From Sinohyriopsis cumingii (taxonomy: Eukaryota > Mollusca > Bivalvia > Unionida > Unionidae): a stretch of 64,000 bases of DNA. The stretch's first letter is position 1. Every line of letters starts with the position of its first letter. The stretch covers positions 89,316,511 through 89,380,510 of the forward strand of contig CM068832.1 of assembly GCA_028554795.2 (NCBI GenBank), in the 5' to 3' direction. This document shows, piece after piece, positions 26,441 through 39,098 of the stretch. Position numbers and translations under genes: made by a program. Below the pieces are notes generated by a model. That model made no database searches and was not told where the DNA came from. It saw only the letters and a list, made by a program, of their open reading frames with translations.

Positions 26441-26728
26441 TTAATAAGTTTTGCCTTCAGAATATTCAGACAAACTTAGTTTGGAGCAATACAATAGTAC
26501 TAGACTTGCATTTAAGGTATAGAATGTCCCATTAATCTTGCTCCATAGACACCTTGACATAACAAGTTCCTTCTTCTTTGCCTCTTCACATGTTACTCTT
26601 CCTGGTAGTGAATCAGTTCTTATACATTGACCCAGTTGCCTTTCTACAGCTGCCTTCTCTTCCATATACCACGGTATTCTAGTCATTTTCTTAATTTTTT
26701 GTTTCACACTAGACTTGCAGTTTTCACC
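26441..26728 (-). CDS. Last exon of an EKAAVERQLGQ-domain protein, copy B, open
   Basis: On the minus strand, a TTTTGTTTTAG acceptor precedes GENCKSSVKQKIKKMTRIPW, YMEEKAAVERQLGQCIRTD, SLPGRVTCEEAKKKELVMSR and CLWSKINGTFYTLNASLV, ending at the TAA at 26,441. The frame also runs open upstream of the acceptor to 26,833, but the AG and pyrimidine-rich tract make the shorter exon more likely. The spacing of Trp, EKAAV, LPG, Cys, KE and R-x-W follows a C-terminal domain I recall from uncharacterised, transposon-like proteins in molluscs and fish; its function is unknown to me. Copy A has two nonsense codons in the same exon. No upstream exon was recognised, so this may be a fragment rather than a working gene. 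Confidence 0.5.
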   Translation of the reverse strand, partial: GENCKSSVKQKIKKMTRIPWYMEEKAAVERQLGQCIRTDSLPGRVTCEEAKKKELVMSRCLWSKINGTFYTLNASLVLLYCSKLSLSEYSEGKTY

Positions 26729-29700
26729 TAAAACAAAATATTCCCTTTCACTTTTAGATCTTACATTCTCAAGACATTGATACCATTTGAGATAAGAATT
26801 GTTCAACTGTCTACCATGTAAGAGCTGTTCCATTTAAACATAAATGGAACCCTGGGAAGGCACTTTTAATTAAATTTAGAAATTTCTTATCATTTTAATA
26901 TATACTCTGTGAAATCAAAGTACCGTGGCATATATTTTTATAACACTGCCTTCCCTGGGTACAGGTATGTTTAAATGGAACAACTCTAAGCAATGTAAAG
27001 AAATCAATACTGACAGTAGGACACATTAAGAATAGGGTCTTGAGTGCACACTGTCAAATATATTATTGTAACATTATAATAATTTGTTTCAAAAGCAATA
27101 GCTAGCAGTGAATATCATCTACAAGCACAACAAATGTAGAAGTTTTAACCTCAGTATCATATCTATAAAGTTTATGAGTTGTAGCAAGTAAAAAAGTAAA
27201 CAAGATGAAGTGTTAACATCTCTAGTAACATATGAAATCAAAAATGGAATAATACACTATTCTCTAAATATGATTTAGATATACTGGAACAAGAAGTTTT
27301 GACTTAAGATGTACTCAGTTTAATATTGTGAGATATTGTAATCACACATTTTTGTTAAACAGTCTTCAAAGGACAGATGTTAGCATTAACAGTGATTTCT
27401 TTATTTTCATGTGAAAGTTTGCAGTATGTAATAAATGTATTTCTGATGATGCTATAATGTTCGGAAATATAATTGTTTTGATACAACAAAAGATTCAAGA
27501 AGGATACTAGGACACATTTAAATACCATGTTATAATCATGTAATTTCAACTTACAGATCTTACTAAGTGGATATCCTTAATACATGAACTCGTCTTCCAA
27601 TACAGATTATCATGGGTTCTTGCAATTAATTGTTTGTGGTAACCATCAAGAAAGGAATTCACAGCGTTAGTTTTTTTTCTGATCACATCTGGTTATTTGT
27701 TTAAAGCATTGCACATCAATTTATTTCAAGTGCTAAACTACAGGGGCAAGAAGTTTAATATATTATCTTCACAACATTCGGCTTGTATGTAAATTTTATT
27801 TGCACTGTTTGTTAGTTTTTTATTTTTAATTTTGTATTTCATTACATGCTATTGTAATGTAAAATTGCATGTTGGACATGACCTTGTCCAAAACTGAGTT
27901 CATCTTCTGGTTGACCTGAAGTGATATTTTATAAATTTGATTTTGTAAACAAATAAAACATAGCCAAAATATTCTTTATGTGTATAGGCTTAATATCAGG
28001 TTCATTTTTAAGAGAAGAAGTAAATATGTTTTTTGGGGTCTGGGTATAGGTTTTGAAATTCCCTTAGTTTAATTCACATAGTCCATGTTCTGCTTTCTAA
28101 TAATAACTAACATTTTTTATTTTGTAAGCATCAGGATCATTCTGGAAATTTACTGTCAATTATGTATTAGGTTTTGTATTAGAAAATGCTAATAGTGACC
28201 TGAGGTCAAAAAGAGTACTATGTAATCTTGTAAATGAGAGGATTTTTCAGTCACGCTTTAAGATCTAGCACTTTCAACTTGCATTATTCGGTATTGTATT
28301 CTGCGCTGGAGCTTTTTCTTCAAATTATTAAATTCAAGTGATTATTTGCTCTGGAAATAAAAATTGTCTCTGACAAAAATCTTGGATAGAGACAGTCACT
28401 GGAATACATAATGAATTCAAACCTGGAATAATACTACTGTGATTCAACAAAAGACTATTGGAACGTGAACACTCTAGAAGCTGCTACAGACACAGCAACA
28501 CCCTCAGTTTTGGATTTAACTTATTCAGGCCTGTAAACGATTAGTACTTGTGTCTGTAATTCTAGGATTATTTGGGATTTAATTAATAATACGATAAATT
28601 CCTTTTAATTACATTTTCACTTTTGCATTCTAGGGAAATAAATTATTTGTTGAATTTTACAAAGCTGATTGCTTTTCACTCTTTTCTGTTACTTAGCTTA
28701 GGAGCATATATCTTATATCTTTATATGATCTGACTTCTATAATGTATATTTGCATATAGTTTCATCATCATATTTCAAGAAGCTAAAAAAATTACGTATC
28801 GGATACGTAAAACACATCAAACAGAAAATGTTTCGCTGTGCATGACACTGTCTATTTATGATACATATCTGGGTTAAGTATCAGCAAAATGACATATGAA
28901 TGGATAATACAAAGCTGCGGAATAATCAGACAGACTTTGGATAGCACAATTACAACATATCTTTCCAGCTATTTTTAACAATAATGAGAAATAATGGATT
29001 GCAATGGGGGAAAAAATTATCAATATGTAAAATGAGGTCATTAAAATGAAAGTGATTATATTTAAACCAATTAACTGGAATGCCGTTTATTCAAGCTTAA
29101 TGTCATTTATACCTAAACTTTTTGCTTTACATCATTTCCATATTTCTAGGACAATTTATCAAGCCCAATGTTGACATCTTCCAAGAAATCAGGATAATCA
29201 GCATTTGGTTGCATCAACAACCCATTCACGTTTCTAATAAGCAACAGAAGTTAGAAGACTTATAAGAAGCTGCTACAAGGATAGAAGTCAGTCATACCAT
29301 GTAGGGCATCACCCCTGATACATACTGGTGGAGGGTCCATGTACTGCCTGAACAATCACTGATTTATAGCATAACCTATCAGCAGTCAACAACATGGACA
29401 AGTTTTCAAGAACCTCTCTCATAAAGTCCATATTGATAAAACTGCTCAGATTTGATTCTAACTGTGTTAATAATACAATATTTACTCTGAATATTTACTC
29501 TGACACCTTTCTCCTTACAGATTTATATACAGATAAAATCAAGTACTTTTTGTTCAAAATGTGTTGACCATCATTTCAGTAGACTGAAGAATTGTTAAAG
29601 CAGAGATATGCCTAATATGTATGAACTAAGTGTAAATTTTTTTCTTTTAACAAAGTGGTTAATTACTCTTGGTGGTCCAAACATAAAAAAAAATCTAAAC

Positions 29701-29874
29701 TGCTTGCTGGTCCAAAAATTTAAAAAGAAACTAAAATACTTGATTCTATCTGGATATACTTCCAGAAGTAAAAAGGCGTAATGGTAATTTCAGTATTTTC
29801 AAAGCAATTAGACAACATAACCTGTATGCAGCAGATATTATTTAGGAAATGTTTGTTTGATTTGAATATTTAAT

Positions 29875-30335
29875 GTAGCTTTAAAATATTTTCAGTCATA
29901 TCGCATTGATATATGCAGTGGAAAATTTATACTGGTGTCTAGCAATATTATGCTGCAGACATGTAGCATCTTGTCCCACTCAGTCACACAGCACTGGCCT
30001 TAGCAAATGTGGGGCCCGATACGGATCATTTTGTTGGGGCCTCCTGGTTTTAAGCACGTGACCACTTGTGAACAAGGTATTTAAAAATAATCTTTAAAAC
30101 AAGTTTTTATTTGATATTGAACGTAAAATCAGTCCCATCAGACTAAGGCCGACAGCTACATTATCCTGACACGTGGCCAACCAGTTCTAGTAATAACCTC
30201 TTAATGCTGAGTGCTAAGCGAGGCAGCTGCTAGTACCAGTTTTATAAGTCTTTCGTATGACCCGGCCGGGGTTCTAACCCAGAGTCTACCTCATCCGAGG
30301 CAGACATTCTAACTACTAGTCCACTGGCACGGTTT
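29875..30335 (-). mobile_element. tRNA-derived SINE with internal insertion (copy B)
   Basis: Counterpart of 9,405-9,870. The same ~170-bp interruption follows CAGTCAC; the second flank has mutated to CAGCTAC. The head complement is GGGTTCTAACCC with CTAACTACTAGTCCACTGG. Confidence 0.8.
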
Positions 30336-30936
30336 GTTCAGGAAGTCAGACAATTACCGGCCCTAATCCCACTATAATTATATGGGGTGAAAGCTTACAC
30401 AGTAAGACTAGGGCAACAGTGTTAGCAACCTCAATGCTATAGTAGTCCATCATTTAAACATTAATTTCTAATTTTGGAAACAGTAATGCAGCAGTGCTTT
30501 TAAAATTAAATTCTTTACTGACTACTTAACGGGGCCTTCAATGGGACAACTACTTAATTCATAAACACCATTTAAGATTCAAATAAAGCTAATCATTAAA
30601 ACACATTAAATACTGCATATGTAACAAAACCTATGCACTATTATTTTGATTCTGTAGAAAGCATTGATAAGGAATCTAAAGATAGAAACAATCATGCTGT
30701 TGTTTTGACAAGGTATGCCCTCCCTACACACAGAGGCAGGGTTCTCAACAGATTTCCAAACTAAAGAGTCGTCTGACAATTAATTCCAAAATCACAACGG
30801 CATTTGATTATATGTCTTCTCGAAGGTTGTAATTTAAAGCGTTCCTAATACTATGCTGTATAAGTTTCGATATTACAGAAATATTAATGTGCTTTATACA
30901 CAAGAAATCATGGTCTAAAAACAGCAGATACAATGA

Positions 30937-31284
30937 CAATTAGATATATTAATTACTGTCTGCCTGTGAGCACTGATCCTAGGGAGTGAGAACCCTTATC
31001 TGATTTCATGTGTCACATATTTGCTTTTAATTAGACTGAAATATGACCTGGGAAAGTGGTTTTAATAAGATTCGCATACTTGAGATAGAAAATGTTTTGT
31101 AGCTTTCAGTGTGAAAGGATTAATTAGATTTTCTCTCTCTCGGTTATAAGGGATGGTTATATTGTAATTCTACAGGAAAGTATGAGCTTTCGTGTGTAAT
31201 GCAACACAGGACTAAACGAGTGTACATAGTGTATGTTGTAAATAAACATGTAAATAGCAGAATTTTTTAATGGATTTATTTCTG
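30937..31284 (+). repeat. Dispersed repeat P2, partner of 20,860-21,208
   Basis: It shares GATCCTAGGGAGTGAGAACC, GACTGAAATATGACCTGGG, AGCTTTCAGTGTGAAAGG and CATGTAAATAGCAGAATT with P1. It starts within about 12 bases of where copy B homology ends. If it is an LTR piece, the TTACA at about 31,298 could be its end. Confidence 0.7.
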
Positions 31285-31384
31285 AACCCATCACGTTACA
31301 GTATAAACATATTCCATCAACACAGCTGGGTTTAAGCAACATTTAGTTTTCTTTCATTCGTATCTTCACACGAGGCCAGAATAT

Positions 31385-31700
31385 CCGTCCCAACTAGCCA
31401 AGGGTCATTGATCCACTTCTTTCATCGCTGATGTGGAACTATGAACATCTGCGACAATTTGCTCACTAAGACGATTCTGGAATATCTACTCCATATAATG
31501 TAACCAACATGTATTGGTCCACTTATTTTATCGCTGATGTAGAATTAAGTGCTTCAACTAACCTTTGCTCACTAAGATGATTCTGGTACCAGAACATTTA
31601 GTACCATCTTCTGTAGCCATGGTCCCTGGATCCAATTCATTCATCGTTGATGTGTAACTAAGTATTTCAACAACTATACGCCAGCTAGAATGACCAAGTC
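31385..31700 (+). repeat. Three diverged ~106-112-bp tandem units
   Basis: GATCCACTTCTTTCATCGCT (31,410), GGTCCACTTATTTTATCGCT (31,516) and GGATCCAATTCATTCATCG (31,628) each begin a similar unit. The first two units share GCTCACTAAGA-GATTCTGG. Confidence 0.7.
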
Positions 31701-33230
31701 TGCATTGAATCACAATATGCATTCACGAGGGTTACAGTCATTGTTAATTGAGCAAAAATTACTTTACATGTTTAGCATTTGTTGTTCTTGCTTTCTTACA
31801 CAATTTAATCTTTCAAAACAAAATTCATGACTCCTATAGCGAGATCCACTGCTCCTTGCAGCATTTTTCCATGATACTGCACAACAAGTGATCAAAGCAA
31901 ATTATCAAAGCAAAAATACAATAATTTGTGAACCTAAAGGTGCGCGTGAAGACTGCTACAGTGTATTTTGTGTGGCTACAGGAGTGAATATTGGAGAGCA
32001 GGAAGGACTTTGTGATTGCAGTTTGAAATTAAAACTTACTTGCTTATAAGTAAAGACTAACTGCAAACAACAAAGATTATGATCAGCTGTAGCATAGTGC
32101 ACCTTCATATCAGAGGTTAAACAGACTGCATCAAATGGACCCGAAACACATTGCTCAAGAACCCACTTGTTCAAACTAATTAAAAAGCATAATTATGCCA
32201 ATTATTGGGTGGAGCATTTTCATTACATGAAAGAGGTCTGCTGGTATTATTTTGTGTACCTTCCACCATCTCCCCAGAGACGGATATCTAAGAATACCCT
32301 ATGCTATTACAAGCATACATTCAGGAGGAAAAGCGAATAATATTATTTTCAAGATGACTTACCATCCTTCTGTTCATCCATGCATCATTATATCACACAA
32401 TCTTGTGGATGCACTTAGTCTCACAGATTTAGACGGATTACCATGAAACTATGACTATATTATAATCATCATCTGACGATGCATGTATACAAAAACCACT
32501 TTGCTTACATTATGTTTATACCAGATATTGTTCTTTTGACCTGAGCGGAATGCAGTATATGACATATTTTGTAATGAAACTTACAGTATTTACTGGATTG
32601 TCCTGAAAAGTTATAAATGTTATCCTTACATGATTTTTTTTTTTTACATTTGTACAAATGTTGGTAATAAGCCATCAAATATGGCCATTTCTACTAACAA
32701 TAACAACAAATTAAGAAGCTTATCTAAAAAGAACACCAACTGAATTAGATCAACTTAATCAGAAAAAATCCTGGCATAAAGCTAGGCATTTCAGTATTCG
32801 GCAAATCGTGTGCTATTGATAAAGATTGGAATAAAACCTTGAAGCAACTGTTTTCATAATGTATGTTATCAATTGGAATAAATTTTTACAGAAAGCAGCA
32901 TAGTGATCCAGAGTTCTTGACCAACTGTTCTTGTATTTGGTGGTTAGAAACATATCAATGAGGTGAGACATTTGTTTAAATAATGTTCTCTAACTTCTCC
33001 ATTTTTTTGATAGATTAATAGTCAGTACTTCTGTACAAACTTCCTAAATAAGCAGATATACTTTCAATATTTTACAAGTTATAATTTCATTATGTTATAA
33101 TACACTAAATATAACCTGTGTAAATATAATATTAATTAAACATTTATGATAAATATCATTGATATAAATAATGCTTAATACTGAGAAGTCATAGGGAATA
33201 CAGTTCTATTTTAAACTTGTTCCATTAGAA
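31701..33230. other. Non-coding; one block shared with 48.9 kb
   Basis: The block 32,430-32,520 (GGATTACCATGAAACTATG, CATGTATACAAAAACCACTT) resembles 48,880-48,960 (GAATTGCCATGAAATTTTG, CATATACAAAAATTACTTTG). This points to a head module of the dispersed repeat family described below. Nothing else was recognised. Confidence 0.4.
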
Positions 33231-33339
33231 TTTAACCAATTTGTAGCCCATGTCTTCTTGGGAAGTTCGTCCTTACATTCGATCACGGTTTCGTGAGTGA
33301 TGCCTTATTGGCCCTGACATCATGGTCATTCCGGTCATT

Positions 33340-34075
33340 CAGGTAGCTGGCCCTAAATGAAAATGGTGCAGATCTGACATCAGATATAGCCCATATGTTA
33401 GCTTTCTTTTAAATCTTGTCATAACTCTACTTAATAGCCTTCTTATGATGTTCAGTTAGTCTTTAATGAAAATGGTGAATATCAGACGTCCAGTATGACT
33501 GCCACAGTAGCCATCTTGAAAATCTTATTATTGATGCGCCTCTTGAATGGAAAGTCATATCTTGAACATATAGTTATCTCTACTTCTCTCCAAATGGATG
33601 ACAGCATCAACATGGGGTCTTACCAAGAGATTTTTTATGACACCTAGTTGGTCCTAGAAAAAAATGGTGCCGGTTATACATCCAGCAAGGCTGCCATGAC
33701 AGCTACCTTCATATTTGTGTTGTCACTGCTTCCTCTAATTGGGGGATCATCATGACATGCGGTGCTCTCCAATAGTCTTTAAATACTATCAATTTTGTCA
33801 TAAATAAAATGGTGCCAAACGACACCAAGTGCTAAAAATCAGTATAACTGCCATACTGCAGACATTAGCGATATGATAGAAAAATTGTTAAAGCTACGTT
33901 AAAAATCCAAATCATTCATACACTCTCAATATGTTTATCACAACTGCAAATATCGTTATTACTCAGGAATATCAGAGATAGTTTCAACACTTAGCAGTTG
34001 AAAAGACGAAATGGTCAGAAATTCTATTTTGCCAAGATATCATCATTCCCTTTGAGTAACTCTTGCTATTATTAG
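33340..34075 (+). repeat. Array 1 of the ~145-bp 'AAAATGGTGCC' family
   Basis: AAAATGGTG words at about 33,361, 33,469, 33,661 and 33,807 each stand in units with the order: GTTGGTCCTAAATG, AAAATGGTGCC, ATCCAG-ATGGCTGCCA, GCCATCTTGAAAATC, GAATGGATG. Spacing is irregular (108, 192 and 146). The array ends with the family's 3' module: AGTTTCAACACTTAGCAGTT, then GAAATGG, then ACTCTTG. A SINE tail is inserted at about 33,840-33,925. Confidence 0.75.
33840..33925 (+). mobile_element. SINE 3' tail inside array 1
   Basis: CCATACTGCAGACATTAGCG, ATATGATAGAAAAATTG and TTAAAGCTACG match the 3' part of the tRNA-derived SINE. The head is missing. Confidence 0.75.
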
Positions 34076-34939
34076 CAAGATTTATGGATATTAATGCGGT
34101 GATGTTGTATATAATTGTCTATGTACCACTCTTGCGCTTTTAGTTTTGATGGGATTTTCATGAAATTTATTAATTAGGCTAAGAATTTTACGATATCAGT
34201 TGAGTATGATTCAGAGTGAGATCCACATATATTAATGATGTGATCTTGCAGATGATTTTAAGAGATTTCCAAACTCTAGTAGCTATATTTCTAATTAGAT
34301 TTTGATCAGACTTCTTCATTTGTTTTGAATAATCAGGATGTTGGATGAGTATGATCAAAGAGCAAAATCAGTGCCTATTTATATGCAAATTTTGTATCCA
34401 GTTGGCTGATCTTATAACTCTGGAGAAAAACATTCGATCAGATTTAGCTCTGACTTGGTGAATAACCCTATACTGTTTCATCATAGTCTTATATAAGATT
34501 TGTTATAAGTGAGATTTACATGTTGTGAAGGGGCAAATTTATGGCGATCTATGAAGTATACATTAGTTGAGACCAGGGAACAATTAATTAGATTTATGGG
34601 GACAGTCGCGTGTCAAATCGCCATACTGCCATGATCGGTAATGTCTTTTCGAGAGGAAAATTTCATTCTTAGTTAGGCATTTGTTTATACAGCATCCAGA
34701 TAGACGATTAGGGACACGGTAAACTTTGATTTTGTGGTAAAACGGTCACAAATTGAGAATTTCCATTGAGCAGTAGTCGCAACATAGAAGGTCAAATTGA
34801 CCCCAGATTTGGCGCCTCTGGAAAAAGGCGGCAAATATATTAATTCCTGATTGGTTACACTAAATACGGGGCTTGTTTCCCACACTAAATGACCTACTTT
34901 TAATATTGCCACATCGAAAATTTTAATCAGTCTAAGCTT
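34076..34939. other. Non-coding, no recognised element
   Basis: The 126-codon minus-strand frame at 34,685-35,065 has no recognised domain and overlaps a more protein-like plus-strand reading at its right end. Confidence 0.4.
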
Positions 34940-35067
34940 TTTTGCAAGTGAAAGCAAGTCAAGAAGACTCCAGGAGAATTTGGAAGAAATTCTCTCGTAA
35001 AAATGTTGTCGAGAAAAACCGACGAACAAATTGGGCGGTAGAAGCAAGGGACGCTGAAAGTCCAAAG
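34940..35067 (+). pseudogene. Possible exon relic, weakly like a Crypton/DUF3504 N-terminal segment
   Basis: The plus strand reads SRRLQENLEEILS, then after a two-base frame jump KNVVEKNRRTNWAVEARDAE and SPK, ending at a donor AAG|GTATTT at 35,068. The pattern of 'ENLEEIL' followed by K-N, a basic stretch and TNWAV is like the N-terminal region of tyrosine-recombinase-derived (Crypton, DUF3504) proteins. No catalytic residues are present in this piece. Both the frame jump and the family are uncertain. Confidence 0.25.
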
Positions 35068-35618
35068 GTATTTATGACAATTCCATGTAATTTGTTGATG
35101 TCATATACAATGCTTTGATGAATTTATTTACTTATATTTGCACGAATTTAATTTCTACATTCATATATAAATTTGCTTTATGAAGTATAGCTGTATTGAT
35201 TTTATGCATAGGAATTCGTATATTAATCTTCTTTAGACAAGTTTGACCAATTGTTTGAATTTGTTGTCTAGTTTGCATAATAATTAGGTCCTAAGAATTT
35301 CATGCAATTCATTAGTTAACATGAGTTACGAGAATCCGTGTGAATTCACCGAATTTAGAAGATTTTATGTATGATTAAGGCTGAATGTGTATTCGCCGTA
35401 CAAGACATAGAAGCCACGTAATATATTTCATTCATTCACTTGTGTAAATTGAGGCTGGCTGGGAACCGTTATGCCTTGTGTGGTGTTAAGGTGTGATGTT
35501 AATGCGTGATGAATTAGCGATTGAACTAACTAGGGTCATTATAGGACATGTGGAGCCGACTGATAGCCTTAGCATCTGTTTAGAACATATAGTAAGATCT
35601 GAGAACGAGGGGGAATAA

Positions 35619-36090
35619 TGTAAAAGCCCCTGTTATAATAAACAACAGAAAATTTAGGTTGTCTTTATTTATATTTTTTTAAAAGGGAGAGAATAGCTCC
35701 TGCGACGTATGGTGCGACGTATTAATTCTGAGATGAATTATGTGATGTATTCTGAGACTTATCATGTGACGTATCTGTGAATTTACGTGCTACGCACAGA
35801 GTGAGGACCGAAAGAGGCAAGACCGACAAAAGTCGAAGGAACAGCTAGAGTGGAAGTTGTGTGAACGGGAGAAACATGTTATGCAATCGTACAAGGCATT
35901 GACTTCGATTGTTCACTCGATCCTATGATCAATTAAATCTATCAGTAGGACATATCGGCTAATTTATTTAAATATATTTGTGGGTTTCTGTGTCATTCGG
36001 TGAAAGTTTTATATCTAAAAGCAGAGTATATTCCTGACATAATGAATTATCACAGTTGTTTTATGTAATTTATTAAATTGTTTGTTTACA
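35619..36090 (+). mobile_element. 472-bp LTR with TGTAAA/TTTACA ends
   Basis: It begins TGTAAAAGCCCC and ends TTGTTTACA, a perfect 6-bp terminal inverted repeat. Directly downstream (36,091 on) is TGTACGGGGGCTCGTG, which shares GGGGGCTCGT with the well-known proline-tRNA primer-binding site of many LTR retroelements. Directly upstream, GAGAACGAGGGGGAATAA resembles a polypurine tract. No flanking target duplication is seen, as expected if internal sequence lies on one side. No gag or pol frame was found. Confidence 0.65.
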
Positions 36091-36500
36091 TGTACGGGGG
36101 CTCGTGTTGGTTTGTTCTACATATCTGCTCAGATCTCTATCTATTCCACCTATAAGTTTCACCACTTATATTTATATTTACTCTAACTGGGCAAGGATAT
36201 CGAGGGCGGTCACCCTCTAGATAACGAAAACCAAATTAAGCGGACACCTTGAAAGAAGTTACAATCCGCCAACCCACACCTCTTGCAAGAAGAGGGGGCT
36301 TTGTGCAAGGGTTCTACAAAGAGGACAGTGGGTAGCGTGACACTAACGCTTACATATGTATTCTTACAATGCTCTTGCATCAGCTTGGCTGTGCTTGTTA
36401 CATCTATTGATGTTGTCTCATGTAATTCAGATAAAACTGGTTAAAGAGCATTGGCACCAAAACAGATAAAATGCTTAAGGTCAAACAATTCATTATCACT
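36091..36500. other. Possible 5' leader of the LTR element, otherwise no feature
   Basis: After the primer-site-like stretch there is no open gag frame, only short interrupted readings. Confidence 0.3.
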
Positions 36501-36574
36501 TATTATGCATACTAATTAAAATGCATATTTTCAAAAGGATTGGCATCATGGTCATGGCCGAACAATTTGAAGTA

Positions 36575-36625
36575 CTGGACGGCATGCGGCCTGCAGGCCT
36601 CAGTTTTGACACGCCTGGTTTGTAT
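36575..36625 (-). mobile_element. Possible hAT-type terminus
   Basis: GCATGCGGCCTGCAGGCCTC followed by AGTTTTGACACGCCTGG resembles the inverted terminal region of widespread hAT elements (CAG..GTCAAA..GCGGCC). No second terminus or 8-bp target duplication could be assigned. The flank (GATAAAATGCTTAAG, CAAAAGGA) recurs at 36,980-37,045. Confidence 0.3.
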
Positions 36626-38685
36626 CATCAAGCTGTTGGATGATATTAAATATGAGCATTTAAATATGAGCATGAGAATCTGCACGTAAATTTTGGACAT
36701 AGGTTTTAAAGAATATATTTTCTTCAGAATGTTGCTAAACAAGTAAAATTGACATCATACACCAGTGAAGTTTAGGTATAGTTTACCTTGGGTAATATAC
36801 TTAAAACAAAACATAAGAAAGTAGTGTGACATAGTCAGCTGTTATATTACCTATTGCCAGGTGAGTGATATCAGGTCTACTTGTGCCTTGAGTTTCTATA
36901 CCAGTGAAAGTAGAAAATACTTTGTAAAAGTGTATAAACTATATACCAGGGCATACCAGCTTTTTGGGTAGGGTCCAAGAATGATAAAATGCTTAAGTTC
37001 GATTGCAATAGTAACTTAAATATGCATGTTTTCAAAAGGACTGCCTACATGGTTGCGGGTTGTACATTGTTTAAGATGACTGCTGTATACATTTTGACTA
37101 AGAGGGAACATACATCATTCAATATCAGTTTGTTTGGCCCTTTAACTTTAGATACTAATGTGATTATATTAGGAAATAATATGTAACTGAAAAATTTAAT
37201 TAATGGTATGGTTCTTCTTCTGTATGTTGTCCTGTGTTGCATTATCTTTCTAGTACAGTGCTAAATGTAATTATTTAAGATGGTGATATATCTATATAGG
37301 TCTAAGACGATAATATATATTTGTATACGAGTATCTAAATTCTCTTGATAAATTTAATAATCATATGTATGCGATAGAGGGGTACGTCATTTTTACTGTT
37401 AATTTTAGTGGCAGTGATTCCTGATAATTATGGTGTTATCTGTAGCCACTCTGTCAATGCGGGTTAGGTTAAAATTCAGGCTGACAGACATTTGAAACAA
37501 TAAACCATTTTATTGGCAGGATTGTGTGTTTGTCAACTTAAAATAATAACAGCATGTGCCCAATGTATCCAAAGATTTAGTTTGGTGACCATTTGTTTTG
37601 AAATTTGTAGCTCTTGCTAGGTGTAAAATGCTTAAAATAGAGTTAGGTAGATACAGGTTAATTGGGAATTAATTAGCTTATAAGAATATATTTTTCAAAT
37701 AACTCACCGCTTAATATAACAATTTTAGAAGTTCTAATACACGTTAAATGTTGCAATAGAGTGCGCGGAGAGTGGATAATTGGCTATAATATGGTTAAAG
37801 AAAGTAGGTTTTGTGCATTTTCGTATACCAGGGTTAGTTAAAGGTCTGCAGTTAACTCAATAAGACCGTACGTTAGCTCAGCATCAAGCCTGGAAAGGTT
37901 TTCAGGGAATGCTTTCTTAGTAAGCAGGGGTCAACCATAGTGCAGGGCGTCAGCGTGTAGGACTAAAAGGTATACAAGTCCAATTGAAGGTGAACAAGAA
38001 AACCCTGTGTTGCAAGATATCAACATTTGCATTAATTTCAACTTCTTCGGGTCTGTAAGGCAGATTTCATTAGATTATATCTTCATTTTGGTGACCCATC
38101 TAGAAATCATTTTGGTTATATAGCCATCTTATGAACAAACAGTAATAAATACAGATTTATACATATCTTCCGATAGAAAGTGTCAAATAAAGAAATAAGT
38201 TCTGTTAAATGAATCTATTATTTTGTTTATATGCTTGCCATGCCGTTTAGCATATTATAATGTCCATCCTTATGTCGCGGTAACTGGACATCTGTTACAA
38301 TCATTGTTTCTGTAGAATAACTCAGTCTTCACCATCTTCAGCTTATTAATAGCTTGTATTTGGGTTATTATGAAAGTCTATTGATTCTGGGGTCAAAATT
38401 ATGCAAAAGGTCCAATATCAAGTTCATTGTGGCAGAGAGAAGGAAAATGGTTTTAGCACATATAAAGTACTTATACATCACATACATGGACCAAATTATT
38501 ATGTGGATGGCATGCACTTGGGATAAGGAAGAAGGCTGTCAGTTTTAGGGTTAAAAGAAAGTCAAGGGTCAAATCAATGATCGACCAACAACTGATAGTT
38601 TTTGAATCATATCTGTAGTTCAACATAGCAAACCCATATTATTTTAGCGTCCAAAAGGTCAAAGGAGAAGGTCACCATGACGGAA
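36626..38685. other. Non-coding stretch
   Basis: CCAGGTGAGTGATATCAGG at about 36,858 resembles the right end of a common bivalve dispersed element; a similar word, CCAGGTGAGTGATCTCAG, occurs near 54,040. Otherwise nothing was recognised. Confidence 0.4.
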
Positions 38686-38689
38686 AGAA

Positions 38690-38830
38690 TGTGTATGATT
38701 AGGATTTTTAACGCAGCTTTAAAAAATATTCAGTCGTATCGCTACAATGTCTGCAGTGTAACAGTTTATAATGATGTCTAGGATTGGGGTATCGTGCCGC
38801 AGACACGGTGAAATCATTGCATTCGGATCA
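38690..38830 (-). mobile_element. SINE 3' fragment, minus strand
   Basis: AACGCAGCTTTAAAAAATATT, CAGTCGTATCGCTACAATG, TCTGCAGTGTAACAGTTTAT and GATGTCTAGGATTGGGGTAT are the complement of the SINE tail and end of core. The tRNA head is absent. Confidence 0.78.
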
Positions 38831-39098
38831 GGTTTCTTTTGCACCCAATGAATTTATTGTTATGCCAAGAATTTTTAATCTTGGTCACGTGTTGCGTCTT
38901 GATCAGTGCTACACTCTTATCATAAAATTATTAAACTGTGACCCATATTTCATGCTTCACTGACTTTACTTAAATTGTTTTAAATTTATTTCCAAATGTT
39001 CATGGTAGAGTCATCGAACTGGATTATTTTATTCATCTCAGTTCAACATCGTTACAACAAAGGATGGTCACTATGACTCACATTTAACATTTCACTGG

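Noticed and set aside
34685-35065. 126-codon minus-strand open frame
   Set aside because: No recognisable domain and no splice-site support. Its right part is opposite a more protein-like plus-strand reading.
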